Source: Bordetella petrii | GTDB taxonomy: Bacteria > Pseudomonadota > Gammaproteobacteria > Burkholderiales > Burkholderiaceae_B | Direction of reading: 5' to 3' | Length of the DNA stretch: 64,000 bases | Assembly: GCF_000067205.1 (NCBI RefSeq) | Contig: NC_010170.1 | Location: 4,464,001 to 4,528,000, forward strand | Part shown: one piece after another, positions 8,393 through 17,122 of the stretch | How positions within the stretch are numbered: the first letter of the stretch is position 1 | Layout: each line of letters starts with the position of its first letter | Made by a program: the position numbers and the translations under genes | The notes under the pieces: generated by a model | Databases searched by the model: none | The model's input: only the letters and a program-made list of their open reading frames with translations | What the model was told of the DNA's origin: nothing

Positions 8393-9199
8393 TCAAATAC
8401 TTCCTTCTTCCGAAATCTTGCGCCGGAAAACCGCGGGCGTTATCCCGAAACGGCTCTTGAATTGTCGATGGAAGTGACTGATATTTGAAAACCCGCAGTC
8501 CAGGGCAATATCGATTACAGGGGCTTCCGTGGTTGCCAACGCGATCGCCGCTTTCTGGACACGACGGCCATTGCAATATCCCACAAGGCTTTTTCCGGTA
8601 TGGCCGCGAAATTCGCGGGTCAACAAACTTCTTGAGATCGCGAACTGATCGGAAATTCTTTCTATCGTAATGTGTTCCGTGAGATTTCCTTCGATCCAGG
8701 ACATGATTTCCTTGATCTTGGCTTTATGGCGAAGGAGGGTATGTCCCCATGCGGTGTTCTGCTTCTTGGCGTGCAGAGTCAGCAGTAATCCCAGAGCCCC
8801 CCATTGTAAGCGCTGCGCCCAAATATCGTCCATACCAAATCCGTCGGAGATTGAATCAGCCAAATGTCTCATCCAGGACTCTTGACCATCGTGGTCTGTG
8901 GCGGTCACGCCGGCCGCGGCGAGGCCGTCGAGCATGGAAATATGCAGCGGCGGAAGATATCGAGGCAAATCTTTCGGCGGGAAGCACACGACCTTCATAT
9001 GAGCGATTTCGCCCGTTTCAACGGCAAAGCGATGAAGCGTGCCTGGTGGGATGAGGATCGTTCTCAACCCGGCGAATGGAACTTCGGCCCCCTGTGTCTG
9101 CACCCACCCGTACTCGCCGCCACATAGCACAAGCTGGAACATGACATGGTCATGCCAGACTGAAGGCTCGGCTATTGCAGCGCTAAAACTCCAAAGCAT
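8393..9199 (-). CDS. AraC-family transcriptional regulator
   Basis: The 268-residue protein has an N-terminal cupin-like sensor domain (IPPGTLHRFAVETGEIAHMK near residues 51-70) and a C-terminal double HTH of the AraC/XylS type. The second HTH signature, IDIALDCGFSNISHFHRQFK followed by SRFGITPAVFRR, is close to consensus. Neighbouring MFS and TauD-like genes suggest an original catabolic or export locus. Activators of this layout usually respond to small molecules bound by the cupin; the ligand is unknown. Confidence 0.88.
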   Translation of the reverse strand: MLWSFSAAIAEPSVWHDHVMFQLVLCGGEYGWVQTQGAEVPFAGLRTILIPPGTLHRFAVETGEIAHMKVVCFPPKDLPRYLPPLHISMLDGLAAAGVTATDHDGQESWMRHLADSISDGFGMDDIWAQRLQWGALGLLLTLHAKKQNTAWGHTLLRHKAKIKEIMSWIEGNLTEHITIERISDQFAISRSLLTREFRGHTGKSLVGYCNGRRVQKAAIALATTEAPVIDIALDCGFSNISHFHRQFKSRFGITPAVFRRKISEEGSI

Positions 9200-9311
9200 G
9201 CTTTACTCCACCGTATATCGTGAGCAGTTCGATTCCCCATCATACGATGGGAAATAAGTGCCCCCTCCTGCCTTCTCCAGGCTCTCTGGCGATCCGTGTG
9301 AAATCACCTGA

Positions 9312-9545
9312 TCATGCCGCAGTCAGCGCCAGCCACGGATTGCGCGGCAAATGCTCGAGCCTGGCGCACGGCAGGTAGGCCATGGCGATCATGGCTCTCA
9401 TGGGTGGCATAGCCTTTGGGTCTGGCCTTGGCCTCCTGGATCTGGACGTTCATGGCTTCGACAAAGCCGTTGCTCAGACCCGCTGCGGAAGTATTCGACA
9501 ATCCCGGCCCTGTGCTCGCCAAGCCGCTCTTCCAATAAGTTTTGG
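9312..9545 (-). mobile_element. ISL3-family transposase, C-terminal remnant with frameshift
   Basis: The leftward sequence contains LSNGFVEAMNVQIQEAKARP followed by K-G-Y-A-T. After a frame change it continues MAYLPCARLEHLPRNPWLAL and ends at 9312. This is the C-terminal signature of ISL3-type transposases (SNG-VE--N--I...KGY; LPRNP). The rest of the transposase is gone. A possible relic of the terminal repeat lies at about 9280-9310. Confidence 0.65.
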
Positions 9546-9551
9546 CATCGA

Positions 9552-10169
9552 TCAGAACGCAAGAGCCCGCTGGGCCAGACGATCGAGCGCCGCCAGACGC
9601 TGTGACTCAGGTTCGAGAAGGTATGTACTGAGGGCGGGCTCACTACCCGCCAAGGGGCGTACCAGGATGTTCGGCGTGTGCATCCACGCCATACGTGAGT
9701 GCACCCCGACGCCAATCCCGTACCCACTTGAAATCAGCATCGCCATCAGCTCGTAGGAACACACCGCGACCCCACCAGGGCGCGAGGTGAACAGTGCGTC
9801 GACGATGCTGCTGACCGGCTCGCACGCCGGCGATTGCCATCGAATGAGCGGATAGCGCGCGGCTTCCTCCGGCGGCACGGCATCGAAAAGCCGAAGAGGA
9901 GATTGCGCTGGCATGGCAACAGCCAGTTGTTCCTGCCAAAGAACGCGGGCGCGCAAGGGTGATCCCGCGAAGTTGGTGAGCGCAAAGCCGCCATCGTATC
10001 GGCCGTCCAGTAAGCCACGATACTGCTCTGCCAGCGCGACCTCGTGCAACCGAACGGGGGGCTGCGGTTCCTCCGCGCGCTGGTGTACCAGCAGCGACGC
10101 TAGTCGGGGCGATAGCGTACCGAAGGACACGGCGATTCTGAGCGGCGACGGATTGGTACACGCACGCAT
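9552..10169 (-). CDS. LysR effector-binding-domain-only protein (cassette copy 1)
   Basis: The 205-residue protein begins LRIAVSFGTLSPRLASLLVH, which is the start of a LysR periplasmic-binding-like effector domain, and covers the whole domain to the end (ELMAMLISSGYGIGVGVHSR is the typical late motif). There is no N-terminal winged HTH, and the upstream 107 bp is a divergent promoter region, so it is not merely an undetected longer gene. It could act as a ligand-binding partner of the full LysR protein nearby. A second copy of the same gene arrangement is at 16017-18013. Confidence 0.75.
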   Translation of the reverse strand: MRACTNPSPLRIAVSFGTLSPRLASLLVHQRAEEPQPPVRLHEVALAEQYRGLLDGRYDGGFALTNFAGSPLRARVLWQEQLAVAMPAQSPLRLFDAVPPEEAARYPLIRWQSPACEPVSSIVDALFTSRPGGVAVCSYELMAMLISSGYGIGVGVHSRMAWMHTPNILVRPLAGSEPALSTYLLEPESQRLAALDRLAQRALAF

Positions 10170-10227
10170 GGCGGCCTTTCCCCAATCTTCACGGTGTGCG
10201 AACGGCCCGTTGGAAGATCACTGATAA

Positions 10228-10247
10228 GTTAAATTTAACGTGGTTTA
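10228..10247. promoter_or_regulatory. Shared regulatory element between LysR-like and XRE genes (copy 1)
   Basis: The 12-mer TTTAACGTGGTT (10234-10245) is repeated exactly at 16737-16748, in the same position of the second cassette. Here it overlaps a perfect palindrome, GTTAAATTTAAC (10228-10239). Conservation between diverged cassettes suggests an operator read by the XRE or LysR protein. Confidence 0.6.
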
Positions 10248-10276
10248 GTTTATGCTAATAGTCGACGCTTTTTCTG

Positions 10277-10561
10277 ATGCAGAAGCGTGCGGTTAAAAAG
10301 GGGCGACCCCGAGGCAGTAAAACCTTCGAAGGCGGTCCGGCCCAAGCCTTCGGCGCCGCTGTTCGCGCAGCGCGAATGCAGCGGGGTTTGGCCCAGGAAA
10401 CGTTGGCGTATCTCGCAGGCATTGAACGCTCCCATATGGGAAAAATCGAACGGGGCGGACACCTGCCCACCCTGGTGCTCATCCTGAGAATCGCCAAGGC
10501 CTTGGAATGTTCAGCCGCAGAACTGATCGCGGCCACCGAAGCCAACTTACCGAAAGATTAG
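10277..10561 (+). CDS. XRE/Cro-type regulator (cassette copy 1)
   Basis: The 94-residue protein contains one HTH_3 domain, about residues 25-85: FGAAVRAARMQRGLAQETLA, then GIERSHMGKIERGGHLPTLV, with the S-x-M-x-x-I-E-R-G recognition helix. The basic N-terminus (KRAVKKGRPRG) resembles an AT-hook. The ATG at 10277 matches the MQK start of the copy at 16780, which supports the choice. It is transcribed away from the effector-domain-only gene and towards the full LysR gene, with a 26-bp convergent gap. Confidence 0.85.
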   Translation: MQKRAVKKGRPRGSKTFEGGPAQAFGAAVRAARMQRGLAQETLAYLAGIERSHMGKIERGGHLPTLVLILRIAKALECSAAELIAATEANLPKD

Positions 10562-10587
10562 CGGCCTGACGCTTTTCCATAAAGAGT

Positions 10588-11481
10588 TCATATGGACAGC
10601 TCGGCGCTCTCCATAACGCGGGCAATGAACCCACCCAGTTGCGGTGGCGGATCAATCTCGGGTGTCAACAGATACGTCGTCAGTGTAGCTCCGGTAATGT
10701 CCAGTGCACGTGCAACGACCTCGGGGTGCCGGCGAATCGCGACATGCCCGGTCGTGGAGAATCCCAGACCATAACCGGCGGCTACGAGTGTGAGCATCAT
10801 GTCGACCGACGTGGCGTATTCAACGACAAGCGGTTCCCGGTCTGCGTTGCGCAGGATACGTTTGAGCTGATGGTTGCATCCTGCGCATATCTCGGGATGG
10901 CACATCACAATCGGATAACGCAATACTTCGTTCAGGGGTATCTCTTTGTATGTCAGTAATGGGTGGCGTGTCGACACCGTGACAACCAATGGGTCAAACC
11001 AGATCGGTTGCGCGATGATGGCATCGCCTACGTCGGCGGAACCGGAAAAACCGGCGTCGAAGGTCCCGTCGCGCAGCCCACGCAGTTGAACCGACAGCGG
11101 CACTTCGCTGAGCCGCACGTCGATATCTGGGTCTTCCTCGCGGCAGCGGGCTAGAATCCTAGCCAGACGGGGCTGGGCCACGCCGTCGGAGACGGCGATC
11201 CGTAAAGTGCTTCGGTAGCCCGACGCGGCCGCCTTCACACTTTGCTTGGCGTGGTTCAGTGCCATGAACACATGGCGTACTTCGTCAAGAAATACTCGTC
11301 CAGGGTGCGTCAGCTGTGTGCCGCGCCGGTCACGCCTGAACAAGACGATCCCTAACTCCTCTTCAAGTTCCTTGATCGTTCGGGATAATGGCGAGGGCTC
11401 GATGTGTAGTCGCTCTGCAGCGCGAGAGAAGTGCAATTCCTCGGCGACGGCCATAAAGCTCCGAAGGTGCCGCAGATCCAT
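10588..11481 (-). CDS. LysR-family transcriptional regulator (cassette copy 1)
   Basis: The protein (297 aa from MDLRHLRSFMAVAEELHFSR) has the canonical LysR winged HTH at residues 1-60, with RAAERLHIEPSPLSRTIKEL, and a complete effector domain (STLRIAVSDGVAQPRLARIL at about 90). The start at 11481 was chosen because it begins with the standard LysR opening; an upstream Met at 11505 adds eight unneeded residues. It converges on the XRE gene. It is closely similar in layout and wording to the LysR at 17123-18013. Confidence 0.9.
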   Translation of the reverse strand: MDLRHLRSFMAVAEELHFSRAAERLHIEPSPLSRTIKELEEELGIVLFRRDRRGTQLTHPGRVFLDEVRHVFMALNHAKQSVKAAASGYRSTLRIAVSDGVAQPRLARILARCREEDPDIDVRLSEVPLSVQLRGLRDGTFDAGFSGSADVGDAIIAQPIWFDPLVVTVSTRHPLLTYKEIPLNEVLRYPIVMCHPEICAGCNHQLKRILRNADREPLVVEYATSVDMMLTLVAAGYGLGFSTTGHVAIRRHPEVVARALDITGATLTTYLLTPEIDPPPQLGGFIARVMESAELSI

Positions 11482-11878
11482 GAGGTCTCCCCATTTCAAT
11501 TGCATATGACATTCAATGGACCTGGCAAGCGCCAGGCAAATATCACGATATTTTTATACCCGATGTATCTTCAAACCTTGTGAATGTAATGAAGTCTCCA
11601 ACCGTTGATTGTCGTTAGTATAGGAAGAAATCACGCGAATGATGCTCCCCAAAGTCAATGCTCGCGCGGGTCTTCTGGTATGTATTACGAGTACGTGACT
11701 AATATTTGGGATAATTCGAGCCAATTGCTGTGGCAAATGCTCTATTTGGTGCTTTAAGGGCCAAATTATTCTGAATTAATACCATCGTAATGACACGAAA
11801 GTTTGAGAATATTTTCAGGTTCAAAATCATTCGACCTAGAGTTGAGCATAAGGCGTTGTATCCCCGGATCAACGCGGC
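11482..11878. other. AT-rich intergenic stretch
   Basis: No gene is recognised in these 397 bp. Base composition is visibly richer in A+T than the flanks, which fits the upstream region of the LysR gene plus foreign DNA next to the GspG remnant. Confidence 0.4.
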
Positions 11879-12070
11879 GTGATACTTGAAGAGACCAGGG
11901 GCTTCTCGTTAATCAAGATCATGGTCGTCGTGGTGATCATGAGCATCCTCGTAGCGTTGATCGCACCCAATCTGACGGATCGTCCCGACCAAGCTCGCGC
12001 GACCGCTGGGCGCCACCATGCAAGCGCTCAAACTCTGCTGGCTCGACAACGGCCTGCCCGACGGCATCAG
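11879..12070 (+). pseudogene. GspG-like type II secretion pseudopilin remnant
   Basis: The frame from 11879 reads RGFSLIKIMVVVVIMSILVA followed by L-I-A-P-N-L and DRPDQARATA, which is the N-terminus of the major type II pseudopilin. After a frame change it continues ATMQALKLCWLDNG, matching the next GspG segment. The conserved glutamate at position +5 of the mature pilin is lysine here. With the frameshift and no C-terminal domain it cannot be functional. Confidence 0.6.
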
Positions 12071-12074
12071 CGAA

Positions 12075-12290
12075 CTGGGCCGACTAACACTAGGTTTTGC
12101 CAACGTCAACCTGCAAGCCAGTGAGCGGATCGATGCCAATAACGCCGGGACGCTGAAGGCATACCAATTCTAGGGCGACTATGTGACCGGAGAGGGCTGC
12201 CGCTACAGTGGCGGCAGTCTGCATGCCGTCATCCCGCTACGGACGGGCGAAGCCGGTTCGACAACCTTACCGATACGACTCAGGACCACT
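12075..12290 (+). pseudogene. Possible filamentous-haemagglutinin (DUF3739-like) remnant
   Basis: Downstream of the GspG remnant the frame reads LTLGFANVNLQASERIDANN, then GTLKAYQF, a stop, and GDYVTGEGCRYSGGSLHAVI with PLRTGEAGS. These phrases resemble the C-terminal DUF3739 region of large haemagglutinin-type adhesins. The in-frame stop shows it is dead. The assignment rests on phrase memory only. Confidence 0.35.
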
Positions 12291-12825
12291 ACGTCACATG
12301 TCCACTCCTGTTTTCAGAAGGCCAATCGTCCTTGCCAAGGAACAATGTTGGGCAAGCCATGTTTACAGCCAAACGCTCGGGCGAGCTCAACGCAGGCACG
12401 CAATCCGGGTACGCAAAGTCTATGACTACCAACTCCGCGTGCCGTGAAAGGGTTGCAAGATGCGTGACCGCTACGTCGAGATCGAACAACAGGATTTCGA
12501 TCGTAATCTGGTATCGACGTTCGAGTTCCTTTAGCCGATAGCCCGCGGCCCCAATTGCGAGCGACCGAGTGAAACGCGAATGTGAGTCCGAAATCGGGAT
12601 TGTTGGAAGAATGGCAATTAGAGTTACGTCGAGCGTGCGCGCATAATGTGCACCGAACACCTCCGCTGAGCTACTTCCAGATGGCGGAAGCACCGCGATA
12701 AGGGCGTCGCGGTGCCAATTGCGTTGCCGCTTTGTTCTTTCGCGCTTTGAAGCGCCACGTACATCTATGGGAGCCGTATTCGCATTCCGTCGCATGGCTA
12801 TCTCGAACCGGTCAACGAGACACAA
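12289..12825 (-). CDS. Universal stress protein-like, divergent
   Basis: The leftward protein (up to 178 aa) has a UspA-like pattern: a first strand, ALIAVLPPSGSSSAEVFGAH, a middle segment LKELERRYQITIEILLFDLD, and HAELVVIDFAYPD followed by ERLAVNMACPTLFL, the usual last strand. The typical ATP-binding G-2x-G-9x-G(S/T) motif is not visible. It overlaps the end of the upstream tandem Usp gene, so the pair is probably co-transcribed; an internal Met at 12795 is an alternative start. Confidence 0.55.
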   Translation of the reverse strand: MCLVDRFEIAMRRNANTAPIDVRGASKRERTKRQRNWHRDALIAVLPPSGSSSAEVFGAHYARTLDVTLIAILPTIPISDSHSRFTRSLAIGAAGYRLKELERRYQITIEILLFDLDVAVTHLATLSRHAELVVIDFAYPDCVPALSSPERLAVNMACPTLFLGKDDWPSENRSGHVT

Positions 12826-13657
12826 ATAGGGGCAACGGCACCTCGGCCAGCAACGTGCGACTCACCCCTCCCAGGATGGCTTCACTGATTCGGAGGCGGC
12901 TATAAGCACCAAAAACAATCAGGTCCGAATTTACCTCGGCGGCGTGGCTGACGAGCACCTCGGCTGTCGGCTTACCGTCCGACCTGATGCGTTGGACATC
13001 TACGCGCACACCGTGACGGGCCAAATAGAGGGCCATATCGGCGCCGGGCTCCGGTTCATGCTCTTCGGCCTCGTGTTCTGGATCGATACTGAGTAAGTTG
13101 ACCGATTCTGCGGCGATTAACAATGGGAGCGCATCGGCGACCGCCCGACGAGCCTGGCGGCTGGCATTCCACCCCACCGTAATACGACGGGCGACGGGAC
13201 GTGTGCCCCAACTGCGGGGAACGATGAGAATGGGGTTGCCCGTCCGTTGCAACACACTGGCCGATGACCAGGGGAAGGGAACACCAGGGGCGTCTGGATG
13301 ACTGACCACCAACAGGTCACAGTAGAGCGAGCGCAAACCTGTCTCCACATCCAGGTCGCCGTAAGGAATCACGCGAAGCTCGGCGGTAATGCCGTACCGA
13401 TTGGCGACCGTGGCGAGGTATTGCCCGGCGCGAATCAGGTGCGTATGCATGAGGGCCTGTCGTTGTTGAATGACCTCGGCAATAGCCTCGCCTCGGGCAA
13501 ATCCGTCCGCGACAAGGGCACCGGTGTATCTGGTAGTGGTGATGGCGATCAGGTGAGAATTCTGTGATCCCGCCAGTCGAGCGGCCGTATCCAGGATGCG
13601 TCGTCCCGCTTCACTCTCGTCGAAAAATACCGCGATATCCTTAAGCGTATGCATCAT
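12812..13657 (-). CDS. Universal stress protein, tandem UspA domains
   Basis: The 281-residue protein carries two UspA-like domains. The first starts LKDIAVFFDESEAGRRILDT and ends at about residue 150 (GNPILIVPRS). The second runs from ARRITVGWNASRQARRAVAD to the C-terminus, with IVFGAYSRLRISEAILGGVS followed by R-T-L, a good match to the G-x2-G-x9-G-S/T nucleotide-binding pattern. Such proteins support survival under stress. It heads a two-gene leftward unit with the divergent Usp-like gene. Confidence 0.85.
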   Translation of the reverse strand: MMHTLKDIAVFFDESEAGRRILDTAARLAGSQNSHLIAITTTRYTGALVADGFARGEAIAEVIQQRQALMHTHLIRAGQYLATVANRYGITAELRVIPYGDLDVETGLRSLYCDLLVVSHPDAPGVPFPWSSASVLQRTGNPILIVPRSWGTRPVARRITVGWNASRQARRAVADALPLLIAAESVNLLSIDPEHEAEEHEPEPGADMALYLARHGVRVDVQRIRSDGKPTAEVLVSHAAEVNSDLIVFGAYSRLRISEAILGGVSRTLLAEVPLPLFVSR

Positions 13658-13750
13658 GTCTCCTCCTGACTCGCTGATTAATGAATTGGTCGCTAGCTTG
13701 AAGAAGGTCGCAAGAATGCATTGCCAATTTCCAGAGCGACGCCCGGCAAT

Positions 13751-15223
13751 CTAATTCACTTCTGCCTTCGATCCGGTCACTACGGTGCTACCCATGCTTT
13801 CTGGGGTATCGCCGAGTTGTTGTGAATCCCAGCTACCGCCTACCGCCCTGAATAAGCGCACAAGCGAGATCTGGTACTGCGTAGATACATCACTCAAACT
13901 AATCCGATCGAAGAAATTGCTTCGTTGACTGTCCAAGAAGCGCATGTATCCATCCAGGCCTTGGATGTACCGCGCTTCAGCCAGACGCAGGCCGGTCGTA
14001 CTCGCCTCGGCGAGCCGGGTACGGGCTTGCCATTCGCGGTCGAGGGTCCGGCGCGCATCCAGGGCGTCCGAGACCTCGCGGAATGCCTGCTGAATGGCCT
14101 TCTCGTAATCTGAGATAGCAGCATCCCGTCTCACCTTGGCCAAATCCAGATTGGCGACATTGACTCCCCCACGGAAAATGGGCAGGTTGATCTGCGGAAG
14201 GAACGACCAAGCCCGGCTGCCGGAATCAAAAAGTCCCGATAACTCGCTACTGGCGGTGCCGAATGCACCGGTCAACGTGATGGATGGAAAGAACGCGGCA
14301 CGGGCAGCGCCAATATCGGCGTTTCGCGCCATCAGGCGGTATTCCGCAGCGCGAATATCAGGACGACGCGTCAGCAGATCCGATGTCAGGCCAGCCTCGA
14401 CGACACTGGACACGATCTGGCCGGTGGCAACCGTGCGCACCAAGCTGTTGCGGTCGGCGCCATTGCCGACCAGCAGCGCCAGCGCGTTGCGCGCTTGCTG
14501 ATACTCCCGTTCAGTGCGTTCAAGGTCCGCCCTTGCGGCCTCGGTGAGCGCTAAAGCATCCTGGTAGTCCAGGGTGGAGGCGACCCCGCTATCATGTCGA
14601 CTACGGATGAGCTCCAGCGAAGCCAAACGCGTGGTGAGGGTTTCCTGTGTCAACTGAAGCCGCCTCAGAGCCCCATCGGCGGCTATGTACGCTTCCAGCA
14701 CCTCGCCGATAAGGCTGATTTGGACCGTCCGAGCGGCCTCTTCCGTCGCGAGATACTCTCGCAACGCCGCTTCAGAGAGACTGCGGACCCGTCCGAACAG
14801 GTCTATCTCGTAGGCGTTCAAACCTACACCGACTTGATAGCTGCTTTGCACGCCCGATTGTCCGTCTGGGTTGAGATCTGCCGGGCCACGCTGGCGCTCT
14901 CCCTCAGCGTAAATGCCGACGTCCGGCAGTCGGGCTGCGCGGGTGATCCGGTACTGGGCGCGGGCGGCCTCAATGCTGAGCACAGCTTTGCGCAAATCCC
15001 GGTTATTTTCTAGTGCCGCCTGCACGAGACCGCGCGCTTCATCATTCACGACGAACGACCGCCACCCCAGCTCAGCAAAGTCAGAGGTGTTGGCTGTGGT
15101 CTGTGCGCCCGTCGGCCACACGGCGGGGATAGGAGCAACCGGGCGTTGGTGCTCCGGCGCTAGCGAACATGCGGAGAGCATTCCGAGCGCCAGCACGCCT
15201 AGGAGCAAATACTGCGCTTTCAT
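13751..15223 (-). CDS. RND efflux outer-membrane factor, NodT/OprM family lipoprotein
   Basis: The 490-residue protein begins with a lipoprotein signal (LLLGVLALGMLSACSLAPEH, lipobox L-S-A-C at about residues 14-17). It has the two-fold OEP repeat of TolC-like channels: ALENNRDLRKAVLSIEAARA early, and TLTGAFGTASSELSGLFDSG with W-S-F-L-P-Q-I-N-L-P-I-F in the second half. It forms the outer-membrane duct of tripartite pumps. The start at 15223 places the signal peptide correctly. Its partner permease gene directly upstream is truncated, and no membrane-fusion protein gene is present, so it could act only with a chromosomal pump. Confidence 0.9.
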   Translation of the reverse strand: MKAQYLLLGVLALGMLSACSLAPEHQRPVAPIPAVWPTGAQTTANTSDFAELGWRSFVVNDEARGLVQAALENNRDLRKAVLSIEAARAQYRITRAARLPDVGIYAEGERQRGPADLNPDGQSGVQSSYQVGVGLNAYEIDLFGRVRSLSEAALREYLATEEAARTVQISLIGEVLEAYIAADGALRRLQLTQETLTTRLASLELIRSRHDSGVASTLDYQDALALTEAARADLERTEREYQQARNALALLVGNGADRNSLVRTVATGQIVSSVVEAGLTSDLLTRRPDIRAAEYRLMARNADIGAARAAFFPSITLTGAFGTASSELSGLFDSGSRAWSFLPQINLPIFRGGVNVANLDLAKVRRDAAISDYEKAIQQAFREVSDALDARRTLDREWQARTRLAEASTTGLRLAEARYIQGLDGYMRFLDSQRSNFFDRISLSDVSTQYQISLVRLFRAVGGSWDSQQLGDTPESMGSTVVTGSKAEVN

Positions 15224-15240
15224 CGTTTTTCTACCTCTGA

Positions 15241-15891
15241 TCATTTCTCGGCAGCCCGTTCCTGTGGGACCGCATCGGCGTCGTGCGGACGTCGACTCAG
15301 GCGCGCGACCTGCTTCATCACCCAGACATAAAAGACCGGCACGAAGATCACGCCCAAAGTGGTCGCCGCCAACATCCCTCCGATGACGCCCGTGCCCAGC
15401 GCGCGCTGGCTGGCTGCGCCCGCACCCGCAGCGATGGCCAACGGCACGACACCGAGAATGAATGCCAGAGAGGTCATCAGGATCGGGCGAAAGCGCATTT
15501 TCGCCGCCGTCACTGCGGCCTCCATGGCGGTGTGTCCCTCGCTGCGCAGATCCTTTGCGAACTCGACGATCAGGATCGCGTTCTTAGCAGCCAGACCGAT
15601 AACGGTGATCAGACCCACCTTGAAGTAGACGTCGTTGGGCATGCCGACGACGGTGACGGCGAGCACGGCACCGATAGCGCCGATTGGAACGATCAACATC
15701 ACGGACAGCGGGATCGACCAGCTCTCATACAACGCCACCAGCAGGAGGAATACCACCAAGATGGCTAGTGCAAACAGGCCAAGCGCCTGGGAACCCGCGA
15801 CCTTCTCCTGGAACGATAGGCCAGTCCATTCGTAGCCGATCCCAGTTGGTAACGTAGCGGCGATGGGAATCACCCAAGGCAGCCAACCCAT
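15241..15891 (-). pseudogene. RND efflux permease, C-terminal fragment
   Basis: The 216 codons correspond to the last fifth of an AcrB/MexF-type RND permease (normally about 1,040 aa): TGIGYEWTGLSFQEKVAGSQ opens the fragment, followed by six membrane-like segments and a charged tail. All of the N-terminal half, the porter domain and the proton-relay aspartates are missing. The break lies near 15870-15895, where sequence turns A+T-rich. It is 17 bp upstream of the outer-membrane factor gene, as in a normal pump operon. Confidence 0.85.
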
Positions 15892-16016
15892 TGATTAATA
15901 AAGATTTTTTCTGGTTATTAAAACCAGAAGTGGCCTCTGAATATACCACATCACCCCTCTTGGCGAAAGGCATAAATCCACCGCCTTCTGCTGGCAGCTA
16001 CCGACAGCCACTGCGA

Positions 16017-16658
16017 TCAGGAAGGGAGCGCTTTTGCGATCTGCAGTGCCCTGCGCTCGAACCGTTCGGAAACAGGGTTCGCTTGCCCCTGGGGCCTATG
16101 CAGGTGCGCCACGATTTCGTAGGGGCCGTCGTCCAGTGGTCGCATGCTGACTCCCCATCCAGGGGCGTGCTTGATACGCGATTGTGCGGATACCCCGACA
16201 CCGTAGCCGGCAGAAACCCATAGCGCCATCATCTCGAAGGAAGTCACGTACTGAAGGTTCTGCGGGTCAGCAGGCAGACGCGCGAGCAGCCGACGATCCA
16301 GCGAAGAACAGGTCTCAGCCTCCCAGCGAAAGATCGGATAGTTCTGGAGGTCGGCGATGGTGAGCGATGCCTGCTCAAGCAAGGGAAGCCTCAGCGGTAT
16401 CGCAACGGCCATGTGCTCAATCCACAAGGGCTGGGTTTGGATGGCCGGATCGCTCGACCCTTGAAGCGACAGCCCTACGTCATAGCGGCCTTCACGGAGT
16501 CCATCAAGCAACTCGTCACCAGCAACCTCAAAGAACGCGATGCTGACCTCGGGTTCTTCGGCACGTTGCAGCGCGAGTAGCACCGAAAGCTGCGATGACG
16601 ATACGCCTGGCGCTATCGCAAGCCTGAGGTGGGCGGGTTGGCTGGTGAGGTTGTCCAT
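16017..16658 (-). CDS. LysR effector-binding-domain-only protein (cassette copy 2)
   Basis: The 213-residue protein starts HLRLAIAPGVSSSQLSVLLA and covers a LysR-type effector domain only, ending after FEMMALWVSAGYGVGVSAQS. As in copy 1, there is no HTH and the upstream gap is a divergent promoter region. The two effector-only proteins share phrases such as the Q-R-A-E-E-P element and the GYGxGVxxxSR motif, but are clearly diverged. It probably works with the XRE and full LysR proteins of this cassette; that is inference. Confidence 0.75.
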   Translation of the reverse strand: MDNLTSQPAHLRLAIAPGVSSSQLSVLLALQRAEEPEVSIAFFEVAGDELLDGLREGRYDVGLSLQGSSDPAIQTQPLWIEHMAVAIPLRLPLLEQASLTIADLQNYPIFRWEAETCSSLDRRLLARLPADPQNLQYVTSFEMMALWVSAGYGVGVSAQSRIKHAPGWGVSMRPLDDGPYEIVAHLHRPQGQANPVSERFERRALQIAKALPS

Positions 16659-16735
16659 GGAGAACCCACAGAAGCGACGAAGCGGGTCAAGGGAAAACCA
16701 GCATCATAGTAAAGAGAGAACTTTAACGTCTATAT

Positions 16736-16750
16736 GTTTAACGTGGTTAA
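16736..16750. promoter_or_regulatory. Shared regulatory element between LysR-like and XRE genes (copy 2)
   Basis: GTTTAACGTGGTTAA contains the same 12-mer found at 10234-10245. A related TTTAACG half-site occurs at 16722-16728. A second conserved block, GACGCTT followed by GATGCAGAAGC, overlaps the XRE start codon in both cassettes. Confidence 0.6.
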
Positions 16751-16779
16751 TTTAAGAGGTTTGTTTGACGCTTCTGTCG

Positions 16780-17085
16780 ATGCAGAAGCTTACTATTCAG
16801 CCAGGTCGTCCACCTGGCACACCCACCTATGAATCCGAACCAGCATTAGCTTTCGGGCGGGCCGTGCGTGCCGCTCGCGTCGCGCAAGGCGTCGCTCAAG
16901 ACGACTTTGCATTTCAGGCTGGAATATCGCGTTCGCACATGGGCAAGATCGAGCGCGGGGAGCATGTGCCTACGCTTCCCCTGATACTGAAAATTGCTAC
17001 CGCGCTCGGGATCAGCGCCAGCGAGTTGATGGCGGCGACTGAAAAAAACCTCAACTCTGGCAGTGAGCTGCAAGGCTCGCCATAA
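16780..17085 (+). CDS. XRE/Cro-type regulator (cassette copy 2)
   Basis: The 101-residue protein has an HTH_3 domain (FGRAVRAARVAQGVAQDDFA, then GISRSHMGKIERGEHVPTLP) nearly superimposable on copy 1. The ATG at 16780 is preferred to the TTG at 16765 because it gives the same MQK opening as copy 1. It converges on the LysR gene 37 bp away. Confidence 0.85.
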   Translation: MQKLTIQPGRPPGTPTYESEPALAFGRAVRAARVAQGVAQDDFAFQAGISRSHMGKIERGEHVPTLPLILKIATALGISASELMAATEKNLNSGSELQGSP

Positions 17086-17122
17086 GCGGCCGCGAACTTC
17101 AGTTACGGCCCTTGCCGCCGCA

